Below, one piece after another: positions 8,455 to 16,639 of a stretch of 64,000 nucleotides of DNA. This DNA is from Olsenella sp. Marseille-P4559. GTDB taxonomy: Bacteria > Actinomycetota > Coriobacteriia > Coriobacteriales > Atopobiaceae. Under the pieces are notes generated by a model. That model worked only from the letters and a program-made list of their open reading frames with translations, was not told the origin of the DNA and searched no databases. Numbering within the stretch: the first letter of the stretch is position 1; each line of letters opens with the position of its first letter. A program made the position numbers and the translations under genes. The stretch is taken from contig NZ_LR027574.1 in assembly GCF_900605015.1 (NCBI RefSeq), positions 635,610 through 699,609 on the forward strand, in the 5' to 3' direction.

Positions 8455-8736
8455 TTACTCGTTGAGGTAAGCCGTAGACGGGGCTGCGGTGGTATCTGTA
8501 ACGGGGGCATCCTCGTCGGTTGCGTCGAGAAGCACGCGCACCTTCTGCTCGGCGTTGGCCAAGCGCTCCCTCAGGCTCTTGAGGAGCTCGACGCCCCTGC
8601 TGTAGCGCTCGAGCGACTCCTCGAGCTCGAGGTCTCCGGCCTCAAGCGAGCGCACGATCTGCTCAAGCTCGACGGAGGCCTCCTTAAAGCTCAGGTCCTC
8701 GACGTTCCTGGTGTCTGTGGCGTTGTCCCCTGCCAT
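8455..8736 (-). CDS. xseB: exodeoxyribonuclease VII small subunit
   Basis: 93 residues; the ATG follows GAAAGGAAGGCC. The core DLSFKEASVELEQIVRSLEA with LELEESLERYSRGVELL is the XseB helical hairpin, followed by a variable acidic tail. XseB binds XseA to form the single-strand-specific exonuclease VII, which degrades DNA from either end during repair. It lies 77 bp downstream of xseA in the same direction, in the usual order. Confidence 0.93.
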   Translation of the reverse strand: MAGDNATDTRNVEDLSFKEASVELEQIVRSLEAGDLELEESLERYSRGVELLKSLRERLANAEQKVRVLLDATDEDAPVTDTTAAPSTAYLNE

Positions 8737-8813
8737 GGTGGCCTTCCTTTCTCGCGGCATCACCGCGCGTTCTTGATGTTTCCGACGGCGCCTCTCGCGC
8801 CGGCTCTCGTAAT

Positions 8814-10172
8814 CTAAGAGGTGGTGCCCCCAACACTGGTCACCGTTGCCCCCAGCTCCCCTTCCCCGAGAAGAACAGAGATGCTTTCTCCGACCCCTAC
8901 CTGGGCTGCATTGGAAAGCACGTGCCCCTCGGCATCACGCGCCAAGGCATAGCCGCGACCGAGGACCCTCAGCGGCGAGAGGGCGTCGAGCGTCGCGGCA
9001 TAGTGCGCGACAGACGTCTGGTGCGGGCGCAGGAGCGCCTTGCCGGCAACGGCAAGGCGACGGGCGTCATCTCTCACGCGCTCCCGCGAGCGTGCAAGTG
9101 ACTTGGGGATGGCGGCGTGAAGGCGCTCCCCGGTGAGATCGAGCGTGCGACCGCGGTCATCGAGCATTGCCATGGGGTCGGTGAGGCAGCGGCGCGATGC
9201 GAGCGAGTCCACACAGGCCGCAAGGCGAGAGACATGCGCCTCTATCGACCGGGCCGCTCGTGCCCCAAGAGCGCCAACCGTGGTGGAATCCGCCTGGAGA
9301 ATGGCCGCCATGGCGTTGCCCAAGCGAACGCCACGCTGGTTGATGAGGGTCTCTATCTCGTTCATGGCGGGAGCGACAGACTCTGCTGCCGCCGTGGGCG
9401 TGGAGCAGCGACGGTCCGAGACCATGTCGCAGATCGAGGTGTCCGGCTCGTGCCCGATGCCCGTGACCACAGGCACGGGGCAGGCCGCGACGGCGCGGGC
9501 AAGGGCCTCGTCATTGAAGCACATGAGGTCCTCGAAGGAACCGCCGCCACGCACGAGCAGGATGGCGTCGGGGCGGGAGCCCGCCGCGACAGCCAAGGCG
9601 CGGATGATGGTTGCGGGGGCATGCTTCCCCTGCACGGCACACCCCACCGCGTCTATCTGGACCAGCGGATTTCTCCTCCGCAGCGTGCGCCTGACGTCTT
9701 CGATGACGCTTCCCGAAAGCGACGTAACCACGCAGACCCTCGTGCAGAAGGCGGGAATGCGGCGCTTTCTCGAAGGGTCCATGAGGCCCTCGCGCTCGAG
9801 CTTGCGTGCGAGCTCTGCCACCTGCTGGCGAAGAAGCCCCTCCCCCGCCACCGTGATGCTCTTGGCGACAAACGAGAGCTTGCCCGTGTTCTGGTAGACA
9901 TCGAAGGCCCCCACCATCTGGATCTGCAGGCCATCGCGCAACTGTGCGCCCGACGTCTCGACAAAGTCCTTGTAGACGCCGCGCCAGGCAATGGTCGACA
10001 TTGATGCCGTGGCATCCTTGACCTCGAAGTAGCAGTGACCGGAGCGTGCGTTGGGGCCGCGAAAGCCGCTCACCTCGCCCATGACAACCATGGTGGGAAT
10101 CTGCGCCACCTGCCCCTTTGCCACCTGCACCGCCTCGGTCACCGAGAGCGGTTCTTCTTTAGTGCCCGACAT
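8814..10172 (-). CDS. xseA: exodeoxyribonuclease VII large subunit
   Basis: 452 residues. An N-terminal OB fold (about residues 10-105, with GEVSGFRGPNARSGHCYFEV and KDATASM) is followed by the catalytic domain: VVTSLSGSVIEDV, LLVRGGGSFEDLMCFNDE, and TGIGHEPDTSICDMVSDRR with PTAAAE. A helical C-terminal region binds XseB. Length is typical. It is 3 nt from the stop of the preceding membrane peptidase gene's reading direction, so the genes may be co-transcribed. Cytoplasmic DNA repair nuclease. Confidence 0.96.
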   Translation of the reverse strand: MSGTKEEPLSVTEAVQVAKGQVAQIPTMVVMGEVSGFRGPNARSGHCYFEVKDATASMSTIAWRGVYKDFVETSGAQLRDGLQIQMVGAFDVYQNTGKLSFVAKSITVAGEGLLRQQVAELARKLEREGLMDPSRKRRIPAFCTRVCVVTSLSGSVIEDVRRTLRRRNPLVQIDAVGCAVQGKHAPATIIRALAVAAGSRPDAILLVRGGGSFEDLMCFNDEALARAVAACPVPVVTGIGHEPDTSICDMVSDRRCSTPTAAAESVAPAMNEIETLINQRGVRLGNAMAAILQADSTTVGALGARAARSIEAHVSRLAACVDSLASRRCLTDPMAMLDDRGRTLDLTGERLHAAIPKSLARSRERVRDDARRLAVAGKALLRPHQTSVAHYAATLDALSPLRVLGRGYALARDAEGHVLSNAAQVGVGESISVLLGEGELGATVTSVGGTTS

Positions 10173-10175
10173 GGG

Positions 10176-10865
10176 CTAGCTCCTCCTATCGTTGCGACCG
10201 ATGAGATAGAGCAGTTGGACCACCGAGACGAGCGCCGCGGCAACGTAGGTGAGAGCGGCTGCAGTGAGCACCTCTTTGGCTCCCTGGCGATCAATCCCCT
10301 GGCCGTGCGTCTCGAGAAACTGGACGGCACGATAGGATGCGTTGATCTCTACAGGGAGGGTAACCAGCTGGAAGATAACGGAGAAGGCAAAGAGGACGAT
10401 GGCGAACTGCACGAGGCCGGCAATATTCAGGAAGACGCCAGCGAGAAACACCAGCATCCAAGCGTTTTGCGAGAAGTTTACAACCGGCACCAGTGCCGTA
10501 CGGACGCGCATGGGCCCGTAGTTCTTGGCTCGCTGTACCGCATGGCCAGCCTCGTGGCATGCCACGGCGACGGATGCCACAGAACCTCCGCGCATATTCT
10601 CGTTCGAGAGGTGCAGGTTGTTGTCGCGTGGGTCGTAGTAGTCTGTGAGATGGCCGGAAACCGAAGCGATGCCCACGTTTGAGGCGCCACCCTCGTCGAG
10701 CATCTGACGCGCAACATCTGCCCCGGTACCCTCAAACGAGGCGTCGACCTTAGACCACCGCGCATACTTGCGCTTGATGTAGGACTGGGTGGCAAGACCT
10801 AGGGCTAGCGACAACAGCACAATCGCGTAGTAAGCGAAGTCAATCCCGTAGTAGTAATAACCCAT
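10176..10865 (-). CDS. membrane-bound zinc metallopeptidase (YugP/Zn_peptidase_2 family)
   Basis: 229 residues starting MGYYYYGIDFAYYAIV, an N-terminal membrane segment. ACHEAGHAVQ is the HExxH zinc site with upstream NNLHLS. Hydrophobic helices at about residues 125-150 and 205-225 complete the YugP pattern. Substrate unknown; family proteins are predicted membrane proteases. The start was chosen from TTGGAG before the ATG. The long upstream open extension lies in the intergenic repeat region and is rejected. Confidence 0.85.
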   Translation of the reverse strand: MGYYYYGIDFAYYAIVLLSLALGLATQSYIKRKYARWSKVDASFEGTGADVARQMLDEGGASNVGIASVSGHLTDYYDPRDNNLHLSNENMRGGSVASVAVACHEAGHAVQRAKNYGPMRVRTALVPVVNFSQNAWMLVFLAGVFLNIAGLVQFAIVLFAFSVIFQLVTLPVEINASYRAVQFLETHGQGIDRQGAKEVLTAAALTYVAAALVSVVQLLYLIGRNDRRS

Positions 10866-10980
10866 GTGAAAAGCTCCAATCATTGGGGGCCGTGGGGCAT
10901 ATGTACCCAAGGCCGTCCGGTACCAATGATGATACCGGAGCCGCGCGACACAAATTACGCGATAGGCGGGGCTGGTTGGA

Positions 10981-11040
10981 GTTGGCTGGCAATTCTTCGT
11001 CATCGTGCGTACGCACGATTGAGCTGCCCTGCCAGCCAAC
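10981..11040. repeat. family B 60-bp palindromic site
   Basis: Outer arms GTTGGCTGGCA (10981-10991) and TGCCAGCCAAC (11030-11040) are perfectly inverted around an 18-bp palindrome, ATCGTGCGTACGCACGAT (11002-11019). The layout is (C)TGGCA-N13-GTGCGTACGCAC-N13-TGCCA(G). The same core and flank spacing recur in the array at 63729-64000. Confidence 0.75.
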
Positions 11041-11069
11041 GCCCATGGGACTCCATGCGGCAGAGATCG

Positions 11070-11319
11070 TGCACAAAAACGCCTTATCGAACGACTTTTT
11101 CTGATCCGCTGCATAAAAACGGTCTATCGCAAGACGACTTTCGCGATACTTTATCAATAATTAAACTACAGTTCCATGAATGTGCATATTTTGGTAATAA
11201 CATGCACATTCATGGAACTGTAGTTTAATTATTGATAAACGTACTCGGAAAGGACCTTACGATATCGCCTTTTCATGCAGCGAGAGCCGAAATTCCCTTC
11301 GATAGGGCACTTTCATGCA
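11070..11319. repeat. family A symmetric repeat cluster 1 (40-40-90-40-40)
   Basis: Two direct 40-bp units (11070-11109 starting TGCACAAAAACG, 11110-11149 starting TGCATAAAAACG) lead into a 90-bp AT-rich dyad (11150-11239). On the other side are two inverted units (11240-11279 and 11280-11319, both starting TGCATGAAA on the minus strand). All four units have TATCG at unit positions 16-20; the last 20 bp of each unit varies. The 487-bp gap 10866-11352 has no convincing gene. A second cluster with the same geometry is at 26933-27181. Confidence 0.8.
11150..11239. repeat. perfect 38-bp inverted repeat with 14-bp loop
   Basis: The left arm 11150-11187 begins TTTATCAATAATTAAACTAC and is exactly complementary to 11202-11239. 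The loop is 11188-11201. It is strongly AT-rich against the high-GC surroundings and forms the centre of the family A cluster. Confidence 0.9.
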
Positions 11320-11352
11320 GGCGCACGCGACATCTGCCCTCATTAGCCGCCC

Positions 11353-12327
11353 TCACTCTTTGGGAAACGCTATCTCGTCCGCGTCGGCAAAGCGGGCAGG
11401 GGCGTCGGAGCAGGGCTGATACGAACTCATGCTGTCGACCACGATGTTACATGCCCCAGGAAGAACCTTGGCCCGGTATTCGGTGACACCAGAGCTTGCC
11501 ACGTCGCCGTCTATCTCGAGCGGCACGTGGCGCTCGGTGCGCACCGTAATCTCACGGCCTCGGAAGAACTCCAGGTGCGGGCGGCCAATGGACTTGCCCG
11601 ACCTGTCAACAATGCCCGAGAAGAGCGGGCGAAGCATCTGCGCGGCGTCCTGTGTCTCTATCACAATGACGTCGAGAAGCCCATCGTCCATCCTACAGTC
11701 CGGCACAATCTGGATGTCGCCCTGAATCATGGCATTGTCTGCCACCATGCAGGAGATTCCCCTTCGGTGGTACTTCTGACCATCTACAACAATCGTGAAT
11801 TCCTCAACGGTGGGCCGGGGGTTTGCGAACGCAGCAGCAAAGTAGGCGGCCTGTCCCATAGCGGCCTTCTTGGGCAGGGCGGCCTCCATAAGCCGAGCGT
11901 CAAAGCCCGTGCCAGACATGATGCCAGACCCCCTCACATGCTCGTTGCCCCGCTCGTCAACCCAAGAAATCTCGGCAAGGTCAACGCTTGCGGTGTGGCC
12001 AACGCGGCATGCTCGGGCCAGTGCCGCCGGCTCCGGCGCGTTGCCAACATTTGCGAAGAGCAGGTTCGCCGTACCCGAGGGAAACACGCAGACGGGCACA
12101 TTGCGGTTGCGGAGGGCATACAGCAGCCCCGTCACCGAGCCATCACCACCCGAGAGTACGCAGATGTCAAAGTCATCAGCGTCACCCACAACATCCTCCG
12201 GGACGAAGTCCGGTGCAAGCACACGGAAGGTGCACTCGTCTCCAGCGTGAACGAGAGCACGCTCGAACTCGAAGATGGCATCGGACCCAAAGCCCGACAA
12301 CGGGTTGTGGATGATGACACTGCGCAT
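11353..12327 (-). CDS. diacylglycerol kinase family lipid kinase
   Basis: 324 residues starting MRSVIIHNPLSGFG behind GGGGAGGACC. The GGDGSV motif and the FPSGTANL segment (for the usual P-GTaNdfA) are the nucleotide and substrate loops of the DGK/YegS/LCB5 catalytic domain. The second beta-rich domain contains ADNAMIQGDIQIVPDCRMDDG and LEIDGD. It probably phosphorylates a membrane lipid such as diacylglycerol or undecaprenol on the cytoplasmic face; the exact lipid is not shown by sequence. A start 36 nt upstream has no ribosome site. Confidence 0.9.
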   Translation of the reverse strand: MRSVIIHNPLSGFGSDAIFEFERALVHAGDECTFRVLAPDFVPEDVVGDADDFDICVLSGGDGSVTGLLYALRNRNVPVCVFPSGTANLLFANVGNAPEPAALARACRVGHTASVDLAEISWVDERGNEHVRGSGIMSGTGFDARLMEAALPKKAAMGQAAYFAAAFANPRPTVEEFTIVVDGQKYHRRGISCMVADNAMIQGDIQIVPDCRMDDGLLDVIVIETQDAAQMLRPLFSGIVDRSGKSIGRPHLEFFRGREITVRTERHVPLEIDGDVASSGVTEYRAKVLPGACNIVVDSMSSYQPCSDAPARFADADEIAFPKE

Positions 12328-12459
12328 GATGGTCCTCCCCGGTCCCCCAACAAGGGATAGCATGTATCATGTTCCGGGCACCGGCCCCCGCCGGGCCACA
12401 GTCACATGGTAGACCATCGCCATTGCCTTTGCCTAACACCTTTGAGCTGGGAGAGTCGA

Positions 12460-13590
12460 GTGTACATATCCACAAGCGACGAACTGAGGTCCTTCTGCGA
12501 GCGAATTGGGAAGGAGCATGTCATAGCCGTGGACACGGAGTTTCTCCGTGAAAGGACCTACTACCCCAAGCTTTGCCTCGTGCAGGTTGGCACCATCTCT
12601 GAGATTGGCGCCATCGACCCCATCCTCATCGGGGATCTCTCGCCCTTGGCGCGCATCTTTGCCAACGAGCGTGTCACCAAGGTGTTTCACGCCTGCGGAC
12701 AGGACCTCGAGGTCATTCTCGATGGCATGGGCGTAACCTGTACCTCGGTCTTTGACACGCAGGTGGCGGCAGCCTTTCTGGGCATGCGCCAGCAGGTGAG
12801 CTACGGGTCTCTCGTCGAGGCCTACGCGGGAGCGAGGCTTCCCAAGGCAGAATCGCTTACGGACTGGTCACGCCGCCCTCTCGATCCCGAGCAGCTCACC
12901 TATGCCGAAGATGACGTGCGATACCTGCCTGCCATCTACGGCCGCATGATGGAGCAACTGATCGAGAAGGACAGGCTTGCCTGGGTGCAGCCCGAGATGG
13001 CCGAGGTAGCCAACCCCTCCCACCTGCGCAGAGACCCGCGCGACGCCTATCTGAGGCTCAAGCGCTCGGGTTCCCTCACGCGCCGGCAGCTCGCCATCGC
13101 GCGTGAGGTCTGTGCCTGGCGTGAGCAGACGGCAGCAAGTCATGACATCCCCCGCAAGTGGGTCCTCTCGGACGAGGTCGTCGTCGAGATTTGCAAGCGC
13201 GCACCGCATACCCGCGACCGTCTGCGCAAGATCCGTGGGGCAGACCAGCTTAACGAGAAGGACGTGCATAACCTTCTCGGGATGGTGCGCGTCGGCGAGA
13301 ACGTCCCCACCTCGGACTGCCCGCAGCAGGAGCGCCATACGCACCCGTCATCGGAGCTCGAGAGCGTCGTGGACCTCATGAACGCCCTGGTAAGGATCGT
13401 CTCCGAGAGGACCGGCATCGCAACGCAGCTCATCGCCACGAGAGATGACCTCGTGGAGTTCGCCCAGGACAGCTCGAAGTCAAGGCTCGCAACAGGCTGG
13501 CGCCACGAGCTTGCCGGCAGGCAACTCGAAAGCCTGCTCAAGGGCTCGGTGGGCCTCACGGTGCGGGACGGTCACCTCGAGGTCATCTAG
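12460..13590 (+). CDS. rnd: ribonuclease D
   Basis: 376 residues from a GTG preceded by GGGAGAG. The DEDD exonuclease domain (residues about 10-170) shows AVDTEF, HACGQDLEVI and YAEDDVRYL, which supply the four acidic metal ligands and the Tyr. An HRDC domain follows (about 205-285), and a second HRDC-like helical region may close the protein. RNase D trims the 3' ends of tRNA and other small RNA. A longer upstream frame to 12406 is open but lacks conservation or a ribosome site. Confidence 0.92.
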   Translation: MYISTSDELRSFCERIGKEHVIAVDTEFLRERTYYPKLCLVQVGTISEIGAIDPILIGDLSPLARIFANERVTKVFHACGQDLEVILDGMGVTCTSVFDTQVAAAFLGMRQQVSYGSLVEAYAGARLPKAESLTDWSRRPLDPEQLTYAEDDVRYLPAIYGRMMEQLIEKDRLAWVQPEMAEVANPSHLRRDPRDAYLRLKRSGSLTRRQLAIAREVCAWREQTAASHDIPRKWVLSDEVVVEICKRAPHTRDRLRKIRGADQLNEKDVHNLLGMVRVGENVPTSDCPQQERHTHPSSELESVVDLMNALVRIVSERTGIATQLIATRDDLVEFAQDSSKSRLATGWRHELAGRQLESLLKGSVGLTVRDGHLEVI

Positions 13591-13611
13591 GCTAGGTCGT
13601 GCACCTTAAGG

Positions 13612-14682
13612 CTACGCCTCGTCATCTGCGGGGAAGCGGATGCCGCACTGTTCGCGAGCCGCATCCATAATGCCAAGAGACACCAGCGTGACGTCGCCCC
13701 ACATGTCAGCGTGCCCCCGAGCAACGGCGTCACCGGACACGGCACGGCAGAAGTCATCCAGCTCGCAGACCATGTCGTTCTCGGGGTTCTCGACGACGAC
13801 CGTGCGCTCGCTTCCGCCGACGGTCCCCCACGTAAGCCCTTGGTCCACGTGCTCGACCACCCTCAGGTGGCAGGGCTTTGTGATGTCATCAAAGACGAGG
13901 GAGGCTCTCTCGCCTTCTATCTGACACGGTGCAAGGTCATCGGATATCTTGCCAAACGAGATTGAGACCACCTTGTCCCCATATCCCAAAAGCATTGCCC
14001 CGGCAAGGTCAATTCTCTCATAGGGGGAATCTGCCGGCTCGCCAGGAACTGGTGCCGTAATGAGAGACGCCTGCACCGTTTCCGGATGTCCAAAAAGCGA
14101 AACGGCTGGCTCCACGCAGTAGACGCCAATATCCATGAGCGAGCCCTCGGAGAGCCGCGGGTCAAAGACGTTCAGGCGCTCTCCGGCACGAAGCCGCTTG
14201 ATGCGAGAGGTAACTTTCGAGAAGCCCCAGTGAGCAAGACGGATCTCGTCAAGCTCGGGGAGCGTCTCGACAACGGCCCTGAAGCCGGGCGTGTGAATGG
14301 AGCGCATGGCCTCCATGCAGACAACGCCGTGCTCAGAGGCCGCGTCAAACACCCCTCGCGCCTCGCGGGCATTGGAGGCGAGGGCCTTCTCGACCAGCAC
14401 GTGCTTTCCGGCCCGCACCAAGGCGAGCGCCTGGGGAGCATGCAGTCCGTTGGGAGAGCTCACATAGACGGCATCGACATCGGGATTGGCACACAGATCG
14501 TCGAGGGAATCGAAGGCGAGGCCCCCGCCATGCTCGCGCGAGAACGCCTGTGCCCGAGAGAGGTCCCTCGAGTACGCACCCGCGTACACGGCCCCGTCAT
14601 AAGACGCAAGCGCATCGAGGAATCGTCGGGCTATCCCGCTCGTTCCAATGGTTGCGATACACACCTTGCTCTTGCCTGTCAT
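13612..14682 (-). CDS. Gfo/Idh/MocA-family NAD(P)-dependent oxidoreductase
   Basis: 356 residues. Rossmann start VCIATIGTSGIARRFLDAL, then DAVYVSSPNGLHAPQALALV and GKHVLVEKALA, which is the EKP-like catalytic Lys motif with Ala in place of Pro. The C-terminal alpha/beta domain includes GSLMDIGVYCVEPAVSLFG. These proteins oxidise or reduce sugar or cyclitol carbonyls; the substrate cannot be told. It is convergent with rnd and downstream of the TetR gene in the same direction, with a short gap. Confidence 0.88.
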   Translation of the reverse strand: MTGKSKVCIATIGTSGIARRFLDALASYDGAVYAGAYSRDLSRAQAFSREHGGGLAFDSLDDLCANPDVDAVYVSSPNGLHAPQALALVRAGKHVLVEKALASNAREARGVFDAASEHGVVCMEAMRSIHTPGFRAVVETLPELDEIRLAHWGFSKVTSRIKRLRAGERLNVFDPRLSEGSLMDIGVYCVEPAVSLFGHPETVQASLITAPVPGEPADSPYERIDLAGAMLLGYGDKVVSISFGKISDDLAPCQIEGERASLVFDDITKPCHLRVVEHVDQGLTWGTVGGSERTVVVENPENDMVCELDDFCRAVSGDAVARGHADMWGDVTLVSLGIMDAAREQCGIRFPADDEA

Positions 14683-14755
14683 GGGGCGCCCCTTCCCTCA
14701 AGCCTTCGACAATTGGATTCTAGAGCAGGAGTGGTGCAGATGCGCCCTCAAAGCC

Positions 14756-15382
14756 CTACGCGTGAGCGGATTCGCCGACCGGCACATCAGCCACAGGGCC
14801 AGCAAACCCAAGGCACGATTGCACCGCCTGGATGACCGTCTGGGAAAGCTCATTCTCGCTCATGCTTCGCTCCCCAAAAAGCCAGCTCGCCAACAGCGAG
14901 ACGATTCCGCCGGCGGCAAAGTCGACGGCACATGCGACCCGCGATGATACCGATGCCGTAACCGGGGAGGACGCAGCCGAGGGGCCACTCAGACGAGCAG
15001 AGAGTTCGCGCCGGAAGCGCTCGGAGAGTAGCGTGCGCACGGGCGTATGCGCAAGCGAGCCAAACGCTGTGGCGCTGTCTGATGCAAGGGCCTTGAGCTG
15101 CGACAGCACCTTCGAGAGCCCTGCCGGCGTGTTCACATCACCGGACGACACGATGCCAGAGACCTCCTCAACGGCGTCGTCCTCGATTTCCTTCAGAACC
15201 GCGCGCACGCTTGGGTAATGCGCGTAGAACGTCTTCTTGTTGATGAGAGCCCGGTCGGCGACGTCCTTTGCGGTGATGTCCTGGGTTGGCTTCTCGGTAA
15301 GCAGCAGCACAACGGCAGAGCGTATGGCGGCCTGCGAGCGCTTTACGCGAAGATCGATATGCCCCCTGAGCTTTGTGCCCAT
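14756..15382 (-). CDS. TetR/AcrR-family transcriptional regulator
   Basis: 208 residues. The N-terminal helix-turn-helix has IRSAVVLLLTEKPTQDITAKDVADRALINKKTFYAHY split over about residues 18-54; the rest is a variable ligand-binding helical domain. It is divergent from the HD/permease gene pair at 15497, and a perfect 24-bp palindrome lies in the gap between them, so autoregulation and control of that pair is likely. The ATG preceded by AGGGG was taken; a GTG 9 nt upstream is possible. Confidence 0.88.
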   Translation of the reverse strand: MGTKLRGHIDLRVKRSQAAIRSAVVLLLTEKPTQDITAKDVADRALINKKTFYAHYPSVRAVLKEIEDDAVEEVSGIVSSGDVNTPAGLSKVLSQLKALASDSATAFGSLAHTPVRTLLSERFRRELSARLSGPSAASSPVTASVSSRVACAVDFAAGGIVSLLASWLFGERSMSENELSQTVIQAVQSCLGFAGPVADVPVGESAHA

Positions 15383-15444
15383 ATTGCTCACCCCTCGAAT
15401 ACGATGCCATATTGAGCGAATGCAACGCTGCTTCCAATAGTATA

Positions 15445-15468
15445 CTTATTTCCAGAATTGGAAATAAG
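15445..15468. promoter_or_regulatory. palindromic operator, probably for the TetR-family regulator
   Basis: Perfect inverted repeat CTTATTTCCA-N4-TGGAAATAAG in the 114-bp gap between the divergent regulator and hydrolase genes. A half-site TTCCAA lies just upstream at 15432. AT-rich against its surroundings. Confidence 0.65.
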
Positions 15469-15496
15469 TTAGCCGTCCGGATTGAGGGAGCCACGC

Positions 15497-15997
15497 GTGG
15501 ATTCTACCCCAGAAGCGATACGCCAACGTTACGAGGAGCTCGCCGCACCAACGCTCGCAGCTCCGCGCGTGGCGCTCATGGCTGACTATGTGCAGCATGG
15601 CGAGACCACCACGCTCGAGCATGTAGCCGCCGTCTCCTACCTGAGCCTGGCTCTTGTGCGGACGCTCAACCTTACCTGCAACGAGCGGGCCCTCGTGCGC
15701 GGGGCACTTCTCCACGACTACTACCTCTACGACTGGCATGACCACCAAGCGGCCCCCGACGCGTGGCATGGCTTCACACATCCGCACCATGCGCTAAGAA
15801 ACGCCGAGCAGGACTTCCCCGACCTTACCAACCTCGAGCGAGACATTATTGCCCACCACATGTTCCCCCTCGTGCCGTCACCGCCACGCCACATGGAGGC
15901 GTTCGTGGTCTCTCTTGTGGACAAGGCCTGCTCGACCGTCGAGGTCTTCGCCAAGCGGCCATGGTCTAAGAAGTTGCATGGAGGTGTGGCATGCTAG
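15497..15997 (+). CDS. HD-domain phosphohydrolase
   Basis: 166 residues from GTG preceded by GGGAG. The metal-binding HD pattern is visible as TLEHVAAV (first His), ALLHDYYLYDWHD (His-Asp pair) and HHMFP with LVDKACS (last Asp). Family members hydrolyse phosphoesters, often of nucleotides; this small form has no assigned substrate. It overlaps the start of the next membrane gene by 7 nt and is probably controlled by the adjacent TetR regulator. Confidence 0.85.
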   Translation: MDSTPEAIRQRYEELAAPTLAAPRVALMADYVQHGETTTLEHVAAVSYLSLALVRTLNLTCNERALVRGALLHDYYLYDWHDHQAAPDAWHGFTHPHHALRNAEQDFPDLTNLERDIIAHHMFPLVPSPPRHMEAFVVSLVDKACSTVEVFAKRPWSKKLHGGVAC

Positions 15998-16590
15998 CCC
16001 ACGCCAGGTCGGCCATCGAGGCCCTTGCCATAATGCCTGCGCTCGATCTTTCAGCCTTCCACCTTGCCATCCTTATACTCTCTATGACCACCATCTCGAT
16101 TGGCGGCTGGGTCTGGGAGACCATCTACTGCTCCATCGTGGAACGCCGTCCGGTGCGCCGGGGCTTCCTCTTTGGCCCGAGCTGCCCCATATACGGTTCG
16201 GGCGCCATCATCGTCTACGCACTTCTCGGCCACATCGAGAGTCCGTTCGTCGTCTTTGCGGCGGGCGCGGTGCTGGCTACCGCTATTGAGTACGCCACAG
16301 GACGCGTGCTGGAGAAGCGCTTTGGCAGGCGCTGGTGGGACTACACCGGCTGGCCCCTCAACTATCGCGGGCTTATCTGCCCCATCGCCTCGGCACTTTT
16401 CGGCTTCTTCTCAGTGCTCGTGGTCTTTGCCATAGAGCCGCAGCTCATCCTCTTTTTCTCATCCTGGGGAGAGTTCGCATGCGAGGCCGCGGCAACGGCG
16501 TGCCTCGTGACATACGGTGCAGACACGGCGCTCTCGTCCTTTGTGCACAGCGCCAGTGGGAATGACGGAAGGATCACACTTAGACGCTAG
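15991..16590 (+). CDS. membrane protein of the putative ABC-transporter-permease (CmpB-like) family
   Basis: 199 residues with about five hydrophobic helices. WETIYCSIVERRPVRRGFLFGP with CPIYGSGA, and GRRWWDYTGWPLNYRGLICP, are the marks of the PF06541-type proteins called putative ABC transporter permeases. There is no ATPase gene nearby, and actual transport has not been shown for the family. It overlaps the HD hydrolase gene, so the two are translated together. Confidence 0.8.
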   Translation: MLAHARSAIEALAIMPALDLSAFHLAILILSMTTISIGGWVWETIYCSIVERRPVRRGFLFGPSCPIYGSGAIIVYALLGHIESPFVVFAAGAVLATAIEYATGRVLEKRFGRRWWDYTGWPLNYRGLICPIASALFGFFSVLVVFAIEPQLILFFSSWGEFACEAAATACLVTYGADTALSSFVHSASGNDGRITLRR

Positions 16591-16639
16591 GTCGAATTGC
16601 TGCTAAGGTGGGGTGACCAACTACCATACCGGAGGCAGC

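Noticed and set aside
11070-11319. Possible CRISPR or simple MITE
   Set aside because: Units are 40 bp with about 20 variable bases, inverted across a dyad; spacers would be too short and orientation wrong. No shared long terminal repeats with cluster 2 as a recent MITE would have.
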